Shown here: positions 1 to 6,586 of the stretch, piece after piece
Numbering within the stretch: position 1 is the first letter of the stretch
Layout of the letters: every line of letters begins with the position of its first letter
Assembly: GCA_002067265.1 (NCBI GenBank)
Contig: MVQW01000112.1
Location: 1 to 11,747, forward strand
Direction: 5' to 3'
Source of the DNA: Methanomethylovorans sp. PtaU1.Bin073
Lineage (GTDB): Archaea; Halobacteriota; Methanosarcinia; Methanosarcinales; Methanosarcinaceae
Length of the DNA: 11,747 bases
The notes under the pieces: generated by a model
Told to the model about the DNA's origin: nothing
The model's input: only the letters and a program-made list of their open reading frames with translations
The model's database searches: none
Translations under genes and position numbers: made by a program

Positions 1-1008
1 ACCTGCGCCTTTGAATGAGCGGCAATCCCTTACAATAATGCCTTTTTTAAGAAGCTTCTCACAGACTTCACTGGCATTGAGAGGAGATACATCCACAAGT
101 ACGAAATTGGCCATGGAATCGTATACCTTAAATGGTATTTGTTCCTGCAAGAATTTGCATCCTTCTTTGACCATTGCAATGCTCTTTTCAATATGCGCCT
201 TGTCAGAAATGGCAGCTACACCAGCCTTAACTGCTGGAAGACTTACATTGAAAGGAGTTGCTATCTTCATATATTCTTTCTTAAGCCAGGCAGGCATTAT
301 CCCATAACCTAACCGTAAGCCAGCAAGTCCAAATATCTTAGAGAAAGTCCTGCCAACAACCAAATTGTCATATTCCATCACAAGATCTGTGATACTATGG
401 TCGGCAAATTCTACATAGGCCTCATCCACAAACACCAATCCCCGGAAAGATTCAAGGAGAATTCTCACATCCGACTCCGGTACCACATTACCCGAAGGGT
501 TATTGGGTGAACAGAGGAAAACAACTTTGGTCCTTGAAGATACGGCTTTTTGAATAGCTCCAATATCAACAGTGAAATCTTCTTTCCTTTCCACATACAC
601 AACAGAAGCCCCATTTGCACGGGCAGCTATCTCATAGTAAGAGAAAGTAGGTATTGGAATTATAACCTCGTCGCATTCCTTAATGAGAAGGCGCATCAGG
701 TTATCAAGAAGGCCGTCCATCCCGGGTCCTGCAGCACATATATTGGAAGCCGGAATATTGAGATAGATGCTTAAAGCGTCTACAAGTTCACCTGCATCTG
801 CTGAAGGATAAAGGTGGACCTTTGAGGCATATTCCAAAATAGCCTGAACTGCTTTTGGAGAAGGACCTAATGGGTTCTCATTGGAACCCAGTTTTATGAT
901 AGAAGCCGGATCAAGACCGTATTTTTTCGCTGTTTCCTCTATGGACTTTCCCGGCACATATTCAGGAATATTGCGTATATTCTCATCAATAAGTTCAAGC
1001 CTGCTCAA
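1..1008 (-). CDS. hisC: Histidinol-phosphate aminotransferase, C-terminus outside window
   Basis: PLP-dependent fold-type I aminotransferase that converts imidazole acetol phosphate and glutamate to histidinol phosphate in cytoplasmic histidine synthesis. Read on the minus strand, the frame is open from 1008 to the window edge (336 codons, against about 355-360 for the family, so roughly the last 20-25 residues are missing). Visible motifs: SNENP at residues 42-46 after an N-terminal [11 protein letters not shown] stretch, SPNNPSG at 167-173, DEAYVEF at 195-201, and [15 protein letters not shown] at 221-235, in which Lys224 should be the PLP Schiff-base lysine. The start is TTG at 1008-1006. 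A TAA sits in frame directly before it and the next ATG is about 97 codons in, so TTG is the only workable start. AGGGTGG lies about 9 nt upstream. The gene overlaps the end of argD by 14 nt, implying translational coupling. Function is secure from motifs. Confidence 0.93.
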   Translation of the reverse strand, partial: MSRLELIDENIRNIPEYVPGKSIEETAKKYGLDPASIIKLGSNENPLGPSPKAVQAILEYASKVHLYPSADAGELVDALSIYLNIPASNICAAGPGMDGLLDNLMRLLIKECDEVIIPIPTFSYYEIAARANGASVVYVERKEDFTVDIGAIQKAVSSRTKVVFLCSPNNPSGNVVPESDVRILLESFRGLVFVDEAYVEFADHSITDLVMEYDNLVVGRTFSKIFGLAGLRLGYGIMPAWLKKEYMKIATPFNVSLPAVKAGVAAISDKAHIEKSIAMVKEGCKFLQEQIPFKVYDSMANFVLVDVSPLNASEVCEKLLKKGIIVRDCRSFKGAG

Positions 1009-2152
1009 TTACTTCTACCACCCTGTCAATCTGGTCCTTAGTGATCACAAGAGGTGGAGCGAGGCGTACGACCGTTTCAGAAGTACTGTTAAGCAGTACA
1101 CCATTCTTCCTGGCATATTCCACTATTTCAGTGCAGTTGCGCTCTAGTTCCAGACCGATCATAAGACCACGGCCGCGAACCTCTTTAAAGCCTGAAATAC
1201 CTGCTTTCCTTAACTTGTCCATGAAATAGTTTCCAAGCTCAGTGGCATTCTCGAGGAGCCGGTCTTCTTTGATTGCTGCGATAGAACCAAGGGCAGCAGC
1301 ACATGCAAGTGGATTCCCACCAAAAGTAGAGGCATGCTGACCCCTGCTAAATGCTATACCTTTTTTGGCAACGATTCCACCCATAGGGAAACCTCCTCCC
1401 ATGGCTTTTGCCATACACATTATATCGGGCTGGATACCAAAATGGTCCTTACAGAACCATTTACCGGTCCTGCCAAAACCTGTCTGCACCTCATCAAAGA
1501 TGAGAAGTATGCCATGCTCATCACATATACGGCGCACTTCCTGCAGGTAACCTTCAGAAGGTACATGGACACCGCCTTCTCCCTGAATTGGCTCAATTAT
1601 AATAGCAGCCGTTTTTTCAGTGATGGCTTGTTCCATTGCATTGGCATCATCATAGGGCACAAATATCTCTTCCTGCACCAAAGGCCTGAAGGGAGCCCTG
1701 TACATCTCTTTGTAAGTGACCGAAAGAGAACCCATTGTACGACCATGGAAAGACCTTTCTGCTGCTATAAACTCTGTTTTTCCCGTGGTGACACGGGCCA
1801 GTTTCATTGCAGCTTCCACTGCTTCAGCGCCTGAATTACAGAAGAAGGCACGTTCCATACCTGTTAATTTTATAAGTTCTTCGGCCAGGTTTACCTGAAC
1901 CTCTGTATAATATAGATTTGAAACATGTATGAGCTTCTCTGCCTGAGACTTTATGGCCTCTACTACTTTAGGATGACAGTGTCCTACATTATTGACCGCT
2001 ATGCCTGCCACGCAGTCTATGTACTCCATACCGTTTATATCACAGACTACTGCGCCTTTTCCACTGACAAGTGCAATCGGCTGGCGCCCATATGTCTGCA
2101 TGACATGTGCTGCATCTTTCTGTACGATGCTTTCGTAATTTATGGAAGACAT
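995..2152 (-). CDS. argD: Acetylornithine aminotransferase
   Basis: Class III PLP aminotransferase (385 residues with the start chosen here) making N-acetylornithine from N-acetylglutamate semialdehyde in arginine biosynthesis; in some archaea it may also act on succinyldiaminopimelate. Motifs: NNVGHCHP near residue 55, [16 protein letters not shown] around 105-120, FHGRTMGSL about 135, the PLP-contacting [12 protein letters not shown] near 219-230, and [13 protein letters not shown] with catalytic Lys249. Length and motif order are normal. A GTG nine nt further upstream (2161) is in frame, but ATG at 2152 is preferred because a GGTG ribosome binding site lies 6 nt before it and overlaps that GTG. 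A TATA box at about 2193-2205 gives a leader of roughly 20 nt. The gene is first in a pair with hisC. It could be labelled ornithine aminotransferase by some pipelines; the arginine role is the more likely one. Confidence 0.94.
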   Translation of the reverse strand: MSSINYESIVQKDAAHVMQTYGRQPIALVSGKGAVVCDINGMEYIDCVAGIAVNNVGHCHPKVVEAIKSQAEKLIHVSNLYYTEVQVNLAEELIKLTGMERAFFCNSGAEAVEAAMKLARVTTGKTEFIAAERSFHGRTMGSLSVTYKEMYRAPFRPLVQEEIFVPYDDANAMEQAITEKTAAIIIEPIQGEGGVHVPSEGYLQEVRRICDEHGILLIFDEVQTGFGRTGKWFCKDHFGIQPDIMCMAKAMGGGFPMGGIVAKKGIAFSRGQHASTFGGNPLACAAALGSIAAIKEDRLLENATELGNYFMDKLRKAGISGFKEVRGRGLMIGLELERNCTEIVEYARKNGVLLNSTSETVVRLAPPLVITKDQIDRVVEVIEQA

Positions 2153-2192
2153 GGAACACACCTTTGTTAATTACAGGCAGTTAAGTATTATT

Positions 2193-2205
2193 GGAATATA
2201 TAAAG
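2193..2205 (-). promoter_or_regulatory. Archaeal TATA box for argD-hisC
   Basis: On the minus strand this reads CTTTATATATTCC, a strong TATA-box match. Its centre is about 50 nt before the argD ATG, so transcription would start near 2173-2176 and leave a short leader carrying the GGTG ribosome binding site. It sits immediately after the stop codon of the upstream membrane-protein gene (2218), which suggests argD-hisC is its own transcription unit. Confidence 0.6.
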
Positions 2206-2217
2206 ACTTGACGATGC

Positions 2218-2547
2218 TTAAAGAATCTTATGTGGCGGTTTCAATGCAGTATAGATAGTGTGCAGCAAGAATCCAAGAGATAATTCTAAAAAGAACATTG
2301 CAAAACTATATTTGTAACCAACATTTTCGGATACTGGAAATGGAGATATTAAAGGTTCAAAGAGGAAGAACAATAAACTTAGAGATAAGAAGTAGAAACT
2401 GAACTTAAGTTTGTTGTAGGCCACAAATAGGCGTGATCGCACAACATCTGCAGTGTAATTGTTCAGTTCATAGCAGACAAGTAGAGCAAGAACAGACATA
2501 AAAATGCGCATGACAACATCCAGAGCAATAAGAAAAGTTGCATTCAT
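2218..2547 (-). CDS. Small three-helix membrane protein, unknown function
   Basis: No family recognised. The 109-residue product has three strongly hydrophobic segments at about residues 4-25, 48-68 and 79-100, joined by short polar loops and ending in a basic tail (KPPHKIL). It begins 20 nt after the stop of the bactofilin-like gene. A GGTG ribosome binding site (in CAGGTGCTTGTATG) favours the ATG at 2547. An in-frame TTG at 2571 would overlap the upstream gene by 4 nt and lacks a comparable site. The close spacing suggests co-transcription with the beta-helix protein, so it could be its membrane partner; that is inference from position only. Amino-acid composition is that of a genuine membrane protein rather than a shadow frame. 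Confidence 0.7.
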   Translation of the reverse strand: MNATFLIALDVVMRIFMSVLALLVCYELNNYTADVVRSRLFVAYNKLKFSFYFLSLSLLFFLFEPLISPFPVSENVGYKYSFAMFFLELSLGFLLHTIYTALKPPHKIL

Positions 2548-2567
2548 ACAAGCACCTGTATTTTGGA

Positions 2568-3419
2568 TCAAATATCAAGTTGCATTAGTTGTTTATCGCT
2601 TAATTCTTCCTTTTCTTCCCTTTCAAAAACAATACCTTCAGAAGCTCTCATTACACCGTCCACTCTTGCTGACTCATGTATCCTTACATTGCGCGCGTTT
2701 ATTTCCCCCAGCACATGAGATCCTTCAGAGATCCTGACCATACCCCTGGAAACGATATTCCCATGAATAGAATTGTCCTTGCCCAGATTTACATCATCTA
2801 TGGTCCTTATACTTCCATAGAGTGTATTACCATCACCCATCTCCAGTGAAGTGGAACGGATATTTCCTACAAGCCTACAACCGTTTCCAATCACAGCATG
2901 AGAAGGTACGCGTATGGAATCAATAGAAATGCTGGAGCCGTTTGGAACTATCATAGCAGCAGAACCCATGGTTTCAACATTATCCTCAAACAGATCATTT
3001 AAAGCCTTTTCCACTTCTTCATCCTTACCAAGCCGCAAAAGTTCGCTTATGTAGAGGAAAAGATACACAATAACAGGCACAGGGTTGCGTATGACTATCC
3101 AGCCTTTTGCTTCAAAACCTCCATTGATCTTTACGTCGTTACCTATATCCAGATCTCCTTTGACAATGAGTTTACCATCGATGTTCACAAACTCACCCAG
3201 ATAAGCATCTGTCTCAGTCTTGACATTACCGCCTATCCGAGACCAAATATCGATACGTACATCAGATTTACATATAAGGTCTCCGGCGAGTTCGACCCTT
3301 TCGCCCAGAATGGCAGAGTTAGCATGGATACCATACTTTATGTCTGAATGGTTGCCTACGATTACATCACCTTCCACGACAATAGTGTGCTCTTCCATCT
3401 TTGTATTGTCAGGGACCAC
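2568..3419 (-). CDS. Bactofilin-like polymer-forming beta-helix protein
   Basis: A 283-residue protein made of two runs of short beta-helix rungs, recognisable by repeating G-D/N-hydrophobic patterns such as VEGDVIVGN, LAGDLICKSD and VKGDLDIGNDVKINGG (about residues 14-105), then GNGCRLVGNI, GDGNTLYGSI, GKDNSIHGNI and SEGSHVLGEI (about 178-260). Between them lie a hydrophobic stretch (PVPVIVYLFLYISELL, about 113-128) and an acidic helix-like linker. This resembles archaeal proteins annotated as polymer-forming cytoskeletal (DUF583/bactofilin-type); the two-block layout with a hydrophobic middle suggests membrane association. A filament or scaffold role is inferred from the family. The GTG at 3419 is the only standard start in the open frame before the ATG at 3398; neither has a clear ribosome binding site, and protein-like sequence continues upstream of the GTG. 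A small membrane-protein gene follows 20 nt after its stop. Confidence 0.75.
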   Translation of the reverse strand: MVPDNTKMEEHTIVVEGDVIVGNHSDIKYGIHANSAILGERVELAGDLICKSDVRIDIWSRIGGNVKTETDAYLGEFVNIDGKLIVKGDLDIGNDVKINGGFEAKGWIVIRNPVPVIVYLFLYISELLRLGKDEEVEKALNDLFEDNVETMGSAAMIVPNGSSISIDSIRVPSHAVIGNGCRLVGNIRSTSLEMGDGNTLYGSIRTIDDVNLGKDNSIHGNIVSRGMVRISEGSHVLGEINARNVRIHESARVDGVMRASEGIVFEREEKEELSDKQLMQLDI

Positions 3420-3499
3420 AAAAGTCTTAAGGAGGGGTTCTTCGGCTATGATCTCACTTCCAGCAATGATGATTTGGAGCTGCGGTTACGGCACACATG

Positions 3500-3523
3500 G
3501 TATAAATTGGCATGTATATATTA
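3500..3523 (-). promoter_or_regulatory. Candidate TATA boxes for the bactofilin-like gene
   Basis: The gap between the PUA gene stop (3524) and the bactofilin-like gene holds two minus-strand TATA-like elements, AATATATAC near 3515-3522 and AATTTATACC near 3499-3508. They would start transcription around 3490 or 3479. Either gives a leader of about 60-70 nt to the GTG at 3419, unusually long beside the other genes here. This fits the suspicion that the real start is not the GTG. Confidence 0.4.
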
Positions 3524-4057
3524 TTAATTATCCTGTCTGCCTTTCTCTTGATCGATACCATTACGTACATCAACAGCTGGTCCTCTGCCTATGAATAACG
3601 CCTCATCTGGAGAAAGTAAAAGCTGACCTGTGGCAAGGAGCTTATCAGAACTATCGACTACAAGAACCTCTTCTCCCGCTCTTAGCTCTTTGTCCAAACT
3701 AATAATATGTTTTGCAAAAACGGTTTTACCTTTCGATACAAAGGGAACAGCATCATCACATACCACAACCCTATAAGAAGGAACATGAAGAACATTGTGT
3801 ACCACCATAGCTCCATCAATGCTCAGTGTGAGCATACCATCCTTTGCCCTGACAGTAGCAATACGCTGTCCATTGTTCATTATTTGTCTGACACGGTTGG
3901 TCCTGGACAACAAAAAAGTCACACCATCTGGAAAAAGGGCTTTACCACAACCTTTCCCAAACTGGTAATCAGCTATGACTCTAACCTTTTTAAGGTTCTT
4001 ATCTACATCTTGCATAGCAGCTAAATTAGAAGTACCTTTTAAATGTATAGCGGTCAT
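3524..4057 (-). CDS. PUA-domain protein resembling the C-terminal part of archaeosine tRNA-guanine transglycosylase
   Basis: A 177-residue protein with no catalytic TGT barrel. Residues about 24-90 match the linker domain that precedes PUA in archaeosine TGT-type proteins (VRVIADYQFGKGCGKALFP, SRTNRVRQI, GQRIATVRAKDGMLTLSIDGA). Residues about 95-167 form a PUA RNA-binding domain (VPFVSKGKTVFAKHI, GEEVLVVDSSDKLLATGQ, GRGPAVDVRNGI). PUA domains bind structured RNA, so a role in tRNA or rRNA modification is likely; the substrate cannot be told from sequence. The ATG at 4057 is used because a TATA box at 4095-4106 predicts transcription starting near 4075. An internal ATG at 4015 would remove a poorly conserved-looking N-terminal leader and is possible. 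Family and domain assignment are secure, function open. Confidence 0.84.
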   Translation of the reverse strand: MTAIHLKGTSNLAAMQDVDKNLKKVRVIADYQFGKGCGKALFPDGVTFLLSRTNRVRQIMNNGQRIATVRAKDGMLTLSIDGAMVVHNVLHVPSYRVVVCDDAVPFVSKGKTVFAKHIISLDKELRAGEEVLVVDSSDKLLATGQLLLSPDEALFIGRGPAVDVRNGIDQEKGRQDN

Positions 4058-4094
4058 TTCGAATTAGAAGGTCCAAAATAGTTTAATTAATTGT

Positions 4095-4106
4095 GATATA
4101 TAATTA
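4095..4106 (-). promoter_or_regulatory. Candidate TATA box for the PUA-domain gene
   Basis: Minus-strand ATTATATATCAC, centred about 43 nt before the ATG at 4057. Transcription would start near 4075, leaving a leader of about 18 nt. The surrounding AT-rich tract also holds the plus-strand TATA box of the small RNA candidate, so the two units would diverge from one promoter region. Confidence 0.5.
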
Positions 4107-4118
4107 GCATCAAACAGA

Positions 4119-4130
4119 TTTAAATATAAT
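4119..4130 (+). promoter_or_regulatory. Candidate TATA box for the plus-strand small RNA
   Basis: Plus-strand TTTAAATATAAT. Its centre lies about 25 nt before position 4149, exactly where the 11-bp terminal stem of the RNA candidate begins, which is the spacing expected for archaeal transcription. No coding gene follows on this strand, so the match supports a noncoding transcript. AT-rich sequence makes TATA-like matches common, hence moderate confidence. Confidence 0.5.
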
Positions 4131-4148
4131 AATGACTTATTAGTACTT

Positions 4149-4250
4149 GAGGAAACGGGAAAACTGCTTGTAAGCTGTATAACCCGAAAAACGTAACTGT
4201 AACCAAGCAAACCATTCATCCCCTCAAACAATACCCGTTTCCTCTTTTTC
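4149..4250 (+). ncRNA. Candidate structured small RNA with 11-bp terminal stem
   Basis: GAGGAAACGGG (4149-4159) is perfectly complementary to CCCGTTTCCTC (4234-4244), enclosing about 74 nt and followed at once by a T-run (TTTTTC, 4245-4250) like an archaeal terminator. A TATA box at 4119-4130 puts the predicted transcription start at the foot of the stem. Inside are a small hairpin GCTT-gt-AAGC (4166-4175) and competing pairings: CGGG 4156-4159 with CCCG 4183-4186, GCTTG 4166-4170 with CAAGC 4204-4208, and GAGG 4149-4152 with CCTC 4222-4225. No open reading frame, C/D boxes, convincing H/ACA form or tRNA fold is visible, and I recognise no known family. It lies between rtcB and the PUA gene, both on the opposite strand. 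The inverted repeat alone would read on either strand; the promoter and T-run favour plus. Confidence 0.5.
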
Positions 4251-4273
4251 TTGTTGATTAATTTTACAATATT

Positions 4274-4297
4274 TTGTTTATTTAATTGTTTATTTAA
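4274..4297. repeat. Perfect 12-bp tandem duplication, AT-rich
   Basis: TTGTTTATTTAA occurs twice head to tail (4274-4285 and 4286-4297) in the gap between the small RNA candidate and the 3' end of rtcB. It could be simple slippage, a T-rich termination zone for the small RNA transcript, or a protein site; nothing in the sequence decides between these. Confidence 0.8.
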
Positions 4298-4325
4298 TGT
4301 GCACAGGAATTAGAAATAGTATAGA

Positions 4326-4343
4326 GTTGAGACTAAGCTCAAC
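4326..4343 (-). terminator. Short hairpin overlapping the rtcB stop codon
   Basis: On the minus strand GTTGAG-cttagt-CTCAAC forms a perfect 6-bp stem with a 6-nt loop, and the rtcB TGA lies within the first arm. AT-rich sequence follows rather than a clean T-run, so it may be a weak terminator or an mRNA 3'-end structure. Confidence 0.3.
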
Positions 4344-5799
4344 CCTTTACAACTCCGATAGGCATTAAGCGCGCCACTTTTCTTGCTATGCCCAGGTTAT
4401 GAACTACATCCACCACATCACTGCTGGACTTATAGACTTCTGGAGCTTCCTCAGCTATTAGTGCTGGTTGAGTAGCACGAACAGATATACCCATATCCCC
4501 GAGTTCCTTCTGTATTTGCTCACCTCTAAACTCGTGCTTGGCATGAGCTCTACTCATAACTCTACCAGCACCATGACATGCACTACCAAAACTGATATCC
4601 ATTGCATCATGTGTTCCGTGCAATACATATGAAGCAGTACCCATGCTTCCTGGGATAAGCACAGGTTGGCCTACTTTTTTATATGCATCAGGAATATCAG
4701 AATGCTCTGGAGGAAAAGCACGAGTAGCACCTTTTCTGTGCACGTAGACTGCTCGCTTTTTACCATCTATTTTGTGTTCCTCAAGTTTAGCCACATTATG
4801 TGCCACATCGTACACGAGATCCATACCCAGTTCATCCAGATCCTTATGGAAGAACTCCTGGAATACTTCTCTTGCCCAATGCATTATCACTTGTCTATTA
4901 ACCCAAGCGTAATTGGCGGCACATACCATGGCTCCGAAATAGTTCTGAGCCTCAGAAGAATCCGTAGGTGCACATGCAAGCTGCTTGTCCGGCAGATCGA
5001 TCTTATATTTTTGCGTTGCCTGAGTAAGAGTTCGCAGGTGATCAGTACATATCTGATGACCTGCACCCCTTGAGCCACAGTGTATCATGAATGTGATCTG
5101 CCCTTTTTCAAGACCAAAGGCCTCAGAAGCTTGCGTGTCGTATATCTCATCCACATACTGGATCTCCAGAAAATGATTGCCGCTGCCAAGAGTGCCCAGC
5201 TGTGGCCTGCCTCTCTGGCGTGCTTTGGTGCTTACCTGTTTGACCAAAGCTCCATCCATCATACCGTGGCTTTCACACCTTTCCACATCCTTGGACACAC
5301 CGTAGCCATTTTCCACCGCCCAGCGGGAACCATGTATGAAAATGTCGTTTAGCTGATCATCATTAACTCTCAGGCGGCTTTTGGAACCCACACCTGAAGG
5401 AATTGCATGGAACAATTTTTCAAGCAGATCTTTTATTCCTGGCCTTACATCGTTTTCTTGGAGGTTAGACCGAATAAGCCTAACACCACAGTTGATATCA
5501 AAACCTACACCTCCGGGACTGATGACACCCTCATCTCTATCAAAAGCCGCAACCCCGCCTATAGGGAAACCATAACCCAGATGGGCATCAGGCATGGCCA
5601 TAGAATACTTTTGTATGCCTGGCAATGCAGCCACATTGGCCACCTGATCCAGAGTGCCCTGTTCCAGCAGATTAAGAAGCGGCGAAGACAGAAACAGGCG
5701 TCCTGGAACGCGCATGCTCGGCTTATATCCCCGAGGTACCTCCCAAGTATTATCATTGATCTTAGTAAGCTTAGCTGAAATATCGGTATCTTCAGACAT
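4339..5799 (-). CDS. rtcB: RNA-splicing ligase RtcB (tRNA-splicing ligase)
   Basis: GTP- and Mn2+-dependent ligase joining 2',3'-cyclic phosphate to 5'-hydroxyl RNA ends; it seals tRNA exons after intron removal and repairs RNA. The product is 486 residues, the usual length, with no intein. Active-site residues are all present: Asp101 and Cys104 in GFDINCGVRL, Asn208-His209 in GSGNHFLE, His240 in HCGSRGAGH, His334 in YDVAHNVAK, and the guanylylated His409 in CHGAGRVMSR, each 5-6 residues beyond the Pyrococcus horikoshii numbering. The ATG at 5799 is preferred over an in-frame ATG at 5865: the extra 22 residues are absent from the family as known, and a TATA-like element lies within that stretch. 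AAGGA precedes the chosen start at about 11 nt, slightly far. Archease is encoded 117 nt upstream on the same strand. Confidence 0.96.
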   Translation of the reverse strand: MSEDTDISAKLTKINDNTWEVPRGYKPSMRVPGRLFLSSPLLNLLEQGTLDQVANVAALPGIQKYSMAMPDAHLGYGFPIGGVAAFDRDEGVISPGGVGFDINCGVRLIRSNLQENDVRPGIKDLLEKLFHAIPSGVGSKSRLRVNDDQLNDIFIHGSRWAVENGYGVSKDVERCESHGMMDGALVKQVSTKARQRGRPQLGTLGSGNHFLEIQYVDEIYDTQASEAFGLEKGQITFMIHCGSRGAGHQICTDHLRTLTQATQKYKIDLPDKQLACAPTDSSEAQNYFGAMVCAANYAWVNRQVIMHWAREVFQEFFHKDLDELGMDLVYDVAHNVAKLEEHKIDGKKRAVYVHRKGATRAFPPEHSDIPDAYKKVGQPVLIPGSMGTASYVLHGTHDAMDISFGSACHGAGRVMSRAHAKHEFRGEQIQKELGDMGISVRATQPALIAEEAPEVYKSSSDVVDVVHNLGIARKVARLMPIGVVKG

Positions 5800-5840
5800 G
5801 ATTATCATATTCCTTAAAACTTCTTTTGGATTCTCCCATC

Positions 5841-5854
5841 CCATACATAAATTA
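5841..5854 (-). promoter_or_regulatory. Weak candidate TATA box for rtcB
   Basis: Minus-strand TAATTTATGTATGG, centred about 50 nt before the rtcB ATG at 5799, would give a start near 5824 and a leader of about 25 nt. The 117-nt gap after archease leaves room for a separate promoter, but the match is imperfect and read-through from archease is equally possible. Confidence 0.3.
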
Positions 5855-5916
5855 GAGGCTGACATCTAAAACAGTGTTGGTTCAATACTTGACCTCATGA
5901 AGGGGGCAAAGCAGGA

Positions 5917-6357
5917 TTATGTGTCTACTGTAGCCTGCAATACCCAGCCATTTTCTAATTTCTTCACTTGCATAGCGTTATAGGTGGCTGCTTTTACCTC
6001 AGTGTCGAATACATGCCTGGAGAGATCAATAAGTTCACCATAAACGGTAGCTGTCAGATGGAATTGCCCTTCCTTCTGTTCTATGCTATGCACCCTGAAA
6101 TCACCAAATATTAGATTTTCCGCATCCATAAGGAACAGGAATTCTGAAAGCCAATCAAAGAGTAAACCGTCAATATCTTCTGCAACCAGGTCGATATCAT
6201 ACGATAGTCCATGAGATATTGTATTAGTATTGATCATAACGTTGAACATAGCAAGAGCCGCATTTTCAAACGCTTCCTCGAGGGTTTTGCCATATGCAAG
6301 GAACTTGGCGTCTGCAGTGTGGTCAAGATATTCATATTTCTTAAGGTCAGCAGGCAT
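5917..6357 (-). CDS. Archease, RtcB activator
   Basis: Archease promotes RtcB histidine guanylylation and multiple turnover, and helps it use other nucleotides. The 146-residue product has the family hallmarks: YLDHTADAKF at residues 10-19 with metal-binding Asp12 and Asp16, AFENAALAMFNVM about 29-41, LLFDWLSEFLFLMD about 65-78, EVKAATYNAMQV about 120-131, and the penultimate acidic residue Asp145 in the C-terminal VDT. Length is normal for the family. It lies directly upstream of rtcB on the same strand, the classic pairing, and acts in the cytoplasm in tRNA splicing. The start ATG at 6357 has no ribosome binding site, while a TATA box at 6379-6386 places the transcription start at or within a base or two of the ATG, so a leaderless mRNA is likely. 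Confidence 0.95.
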   Translation of the reverse strand: MPADLKKYEYLDHTADAKFLAYGKTLEEAFENAALAMFNVMINTNTISHGLSYDIDLVAEDIDGLLFDWLSEFLFLMDAENLIFGDFRVHSIEQKEGQFHLTATVYGELIDLSRHVFDTEVKAATYNAMQVKKLENGWVLQATVDT

Positions 6358-6378
6358 GGTGAGTAATAGTAGTAAGTG

Positions 6379-6386
6379 TATTTAAA
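6379..6386 (-). promoter_or_regulatory. TATA box for archease, predicts leaderless mRNA
   Basis: Minus-strand TTTAAATA, centred about 25 nt before the archease ATG. A second TATA-like element, ATATAAAC, at 6407-6414 would start transcription near 6385 and give a leader of about 28 nt, so both forms could exist. Confidence 0.5.
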
Positions 6387-6533
6387 CTGTGTTTAAGCTG
6401 AGAAAGTTTATATTCACAGTCCAGACCAATAATCAAAGACGCACAAGCATACCAGTAATAGCCATAGTCTCACTAAAAAACATAAAGATAGTTGAAGCTA
6501 ACTGAAGCACGCTAACAATCATCTTATCATAAA

Positions 6534-6571
6534 TTGCAGCATCTTTATGGCATACCAAAAGAATGCTGCAA
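6534..6571 (-). terminator. 9-bp inverted repeat after the hdr operon
   Basis: TTGCAGCAT (6534-6542) and ATGCTGCAA (6563-6571) are perfect complements separated by 20 nt that contain a near-palindrome (GGTATGCC on the minus strand). It starts 16 nt beyond the stop of the last gene of the hdr operon and is preceded on the minus strand by TTCAATTTTTG, a T-run of the kind that ends archaeal transcripts. It may be a transcript 3'-end structure or a protein site; it is not a textbook hairpin followed by a T-run. The rest of the 229-nt gap (6358-6586) holds the archease promoter and no gene I can support. Confidence 0.35.
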
Positions 6572-6586
6572 GTGACAAAAATTGAA

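Noticed and set aside
1334..1834. 166-codon plus-strand frame opposite argD
   Set aside because: It is antisense to a motif-rich aminotransferase, with unnatural composition and no ribosome binding site or family motifs.
3220..3594. Plus-strand frame crossing the PUA/beta-helix gap, with an AGGAGGGG before an ATG at 3448
   Set aside because: The ribosome-binding-like match looks accidental; the peptide has no family character and runs into the opposite PUA gene.
4149..4250. Small RNA as a C/D box guide, tRNA or riboswitch for a downstream gene
   Set aside because: There are no RTGATGA/CTGA boxes, no tRNA arms, and no gene follows on the plus strand for it to regulate in cis.
5800..5865. 22-residue N-terminal extension of RtcB
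   Set aside because: It is outside the conserved family length and overlaps a likely promoter region.
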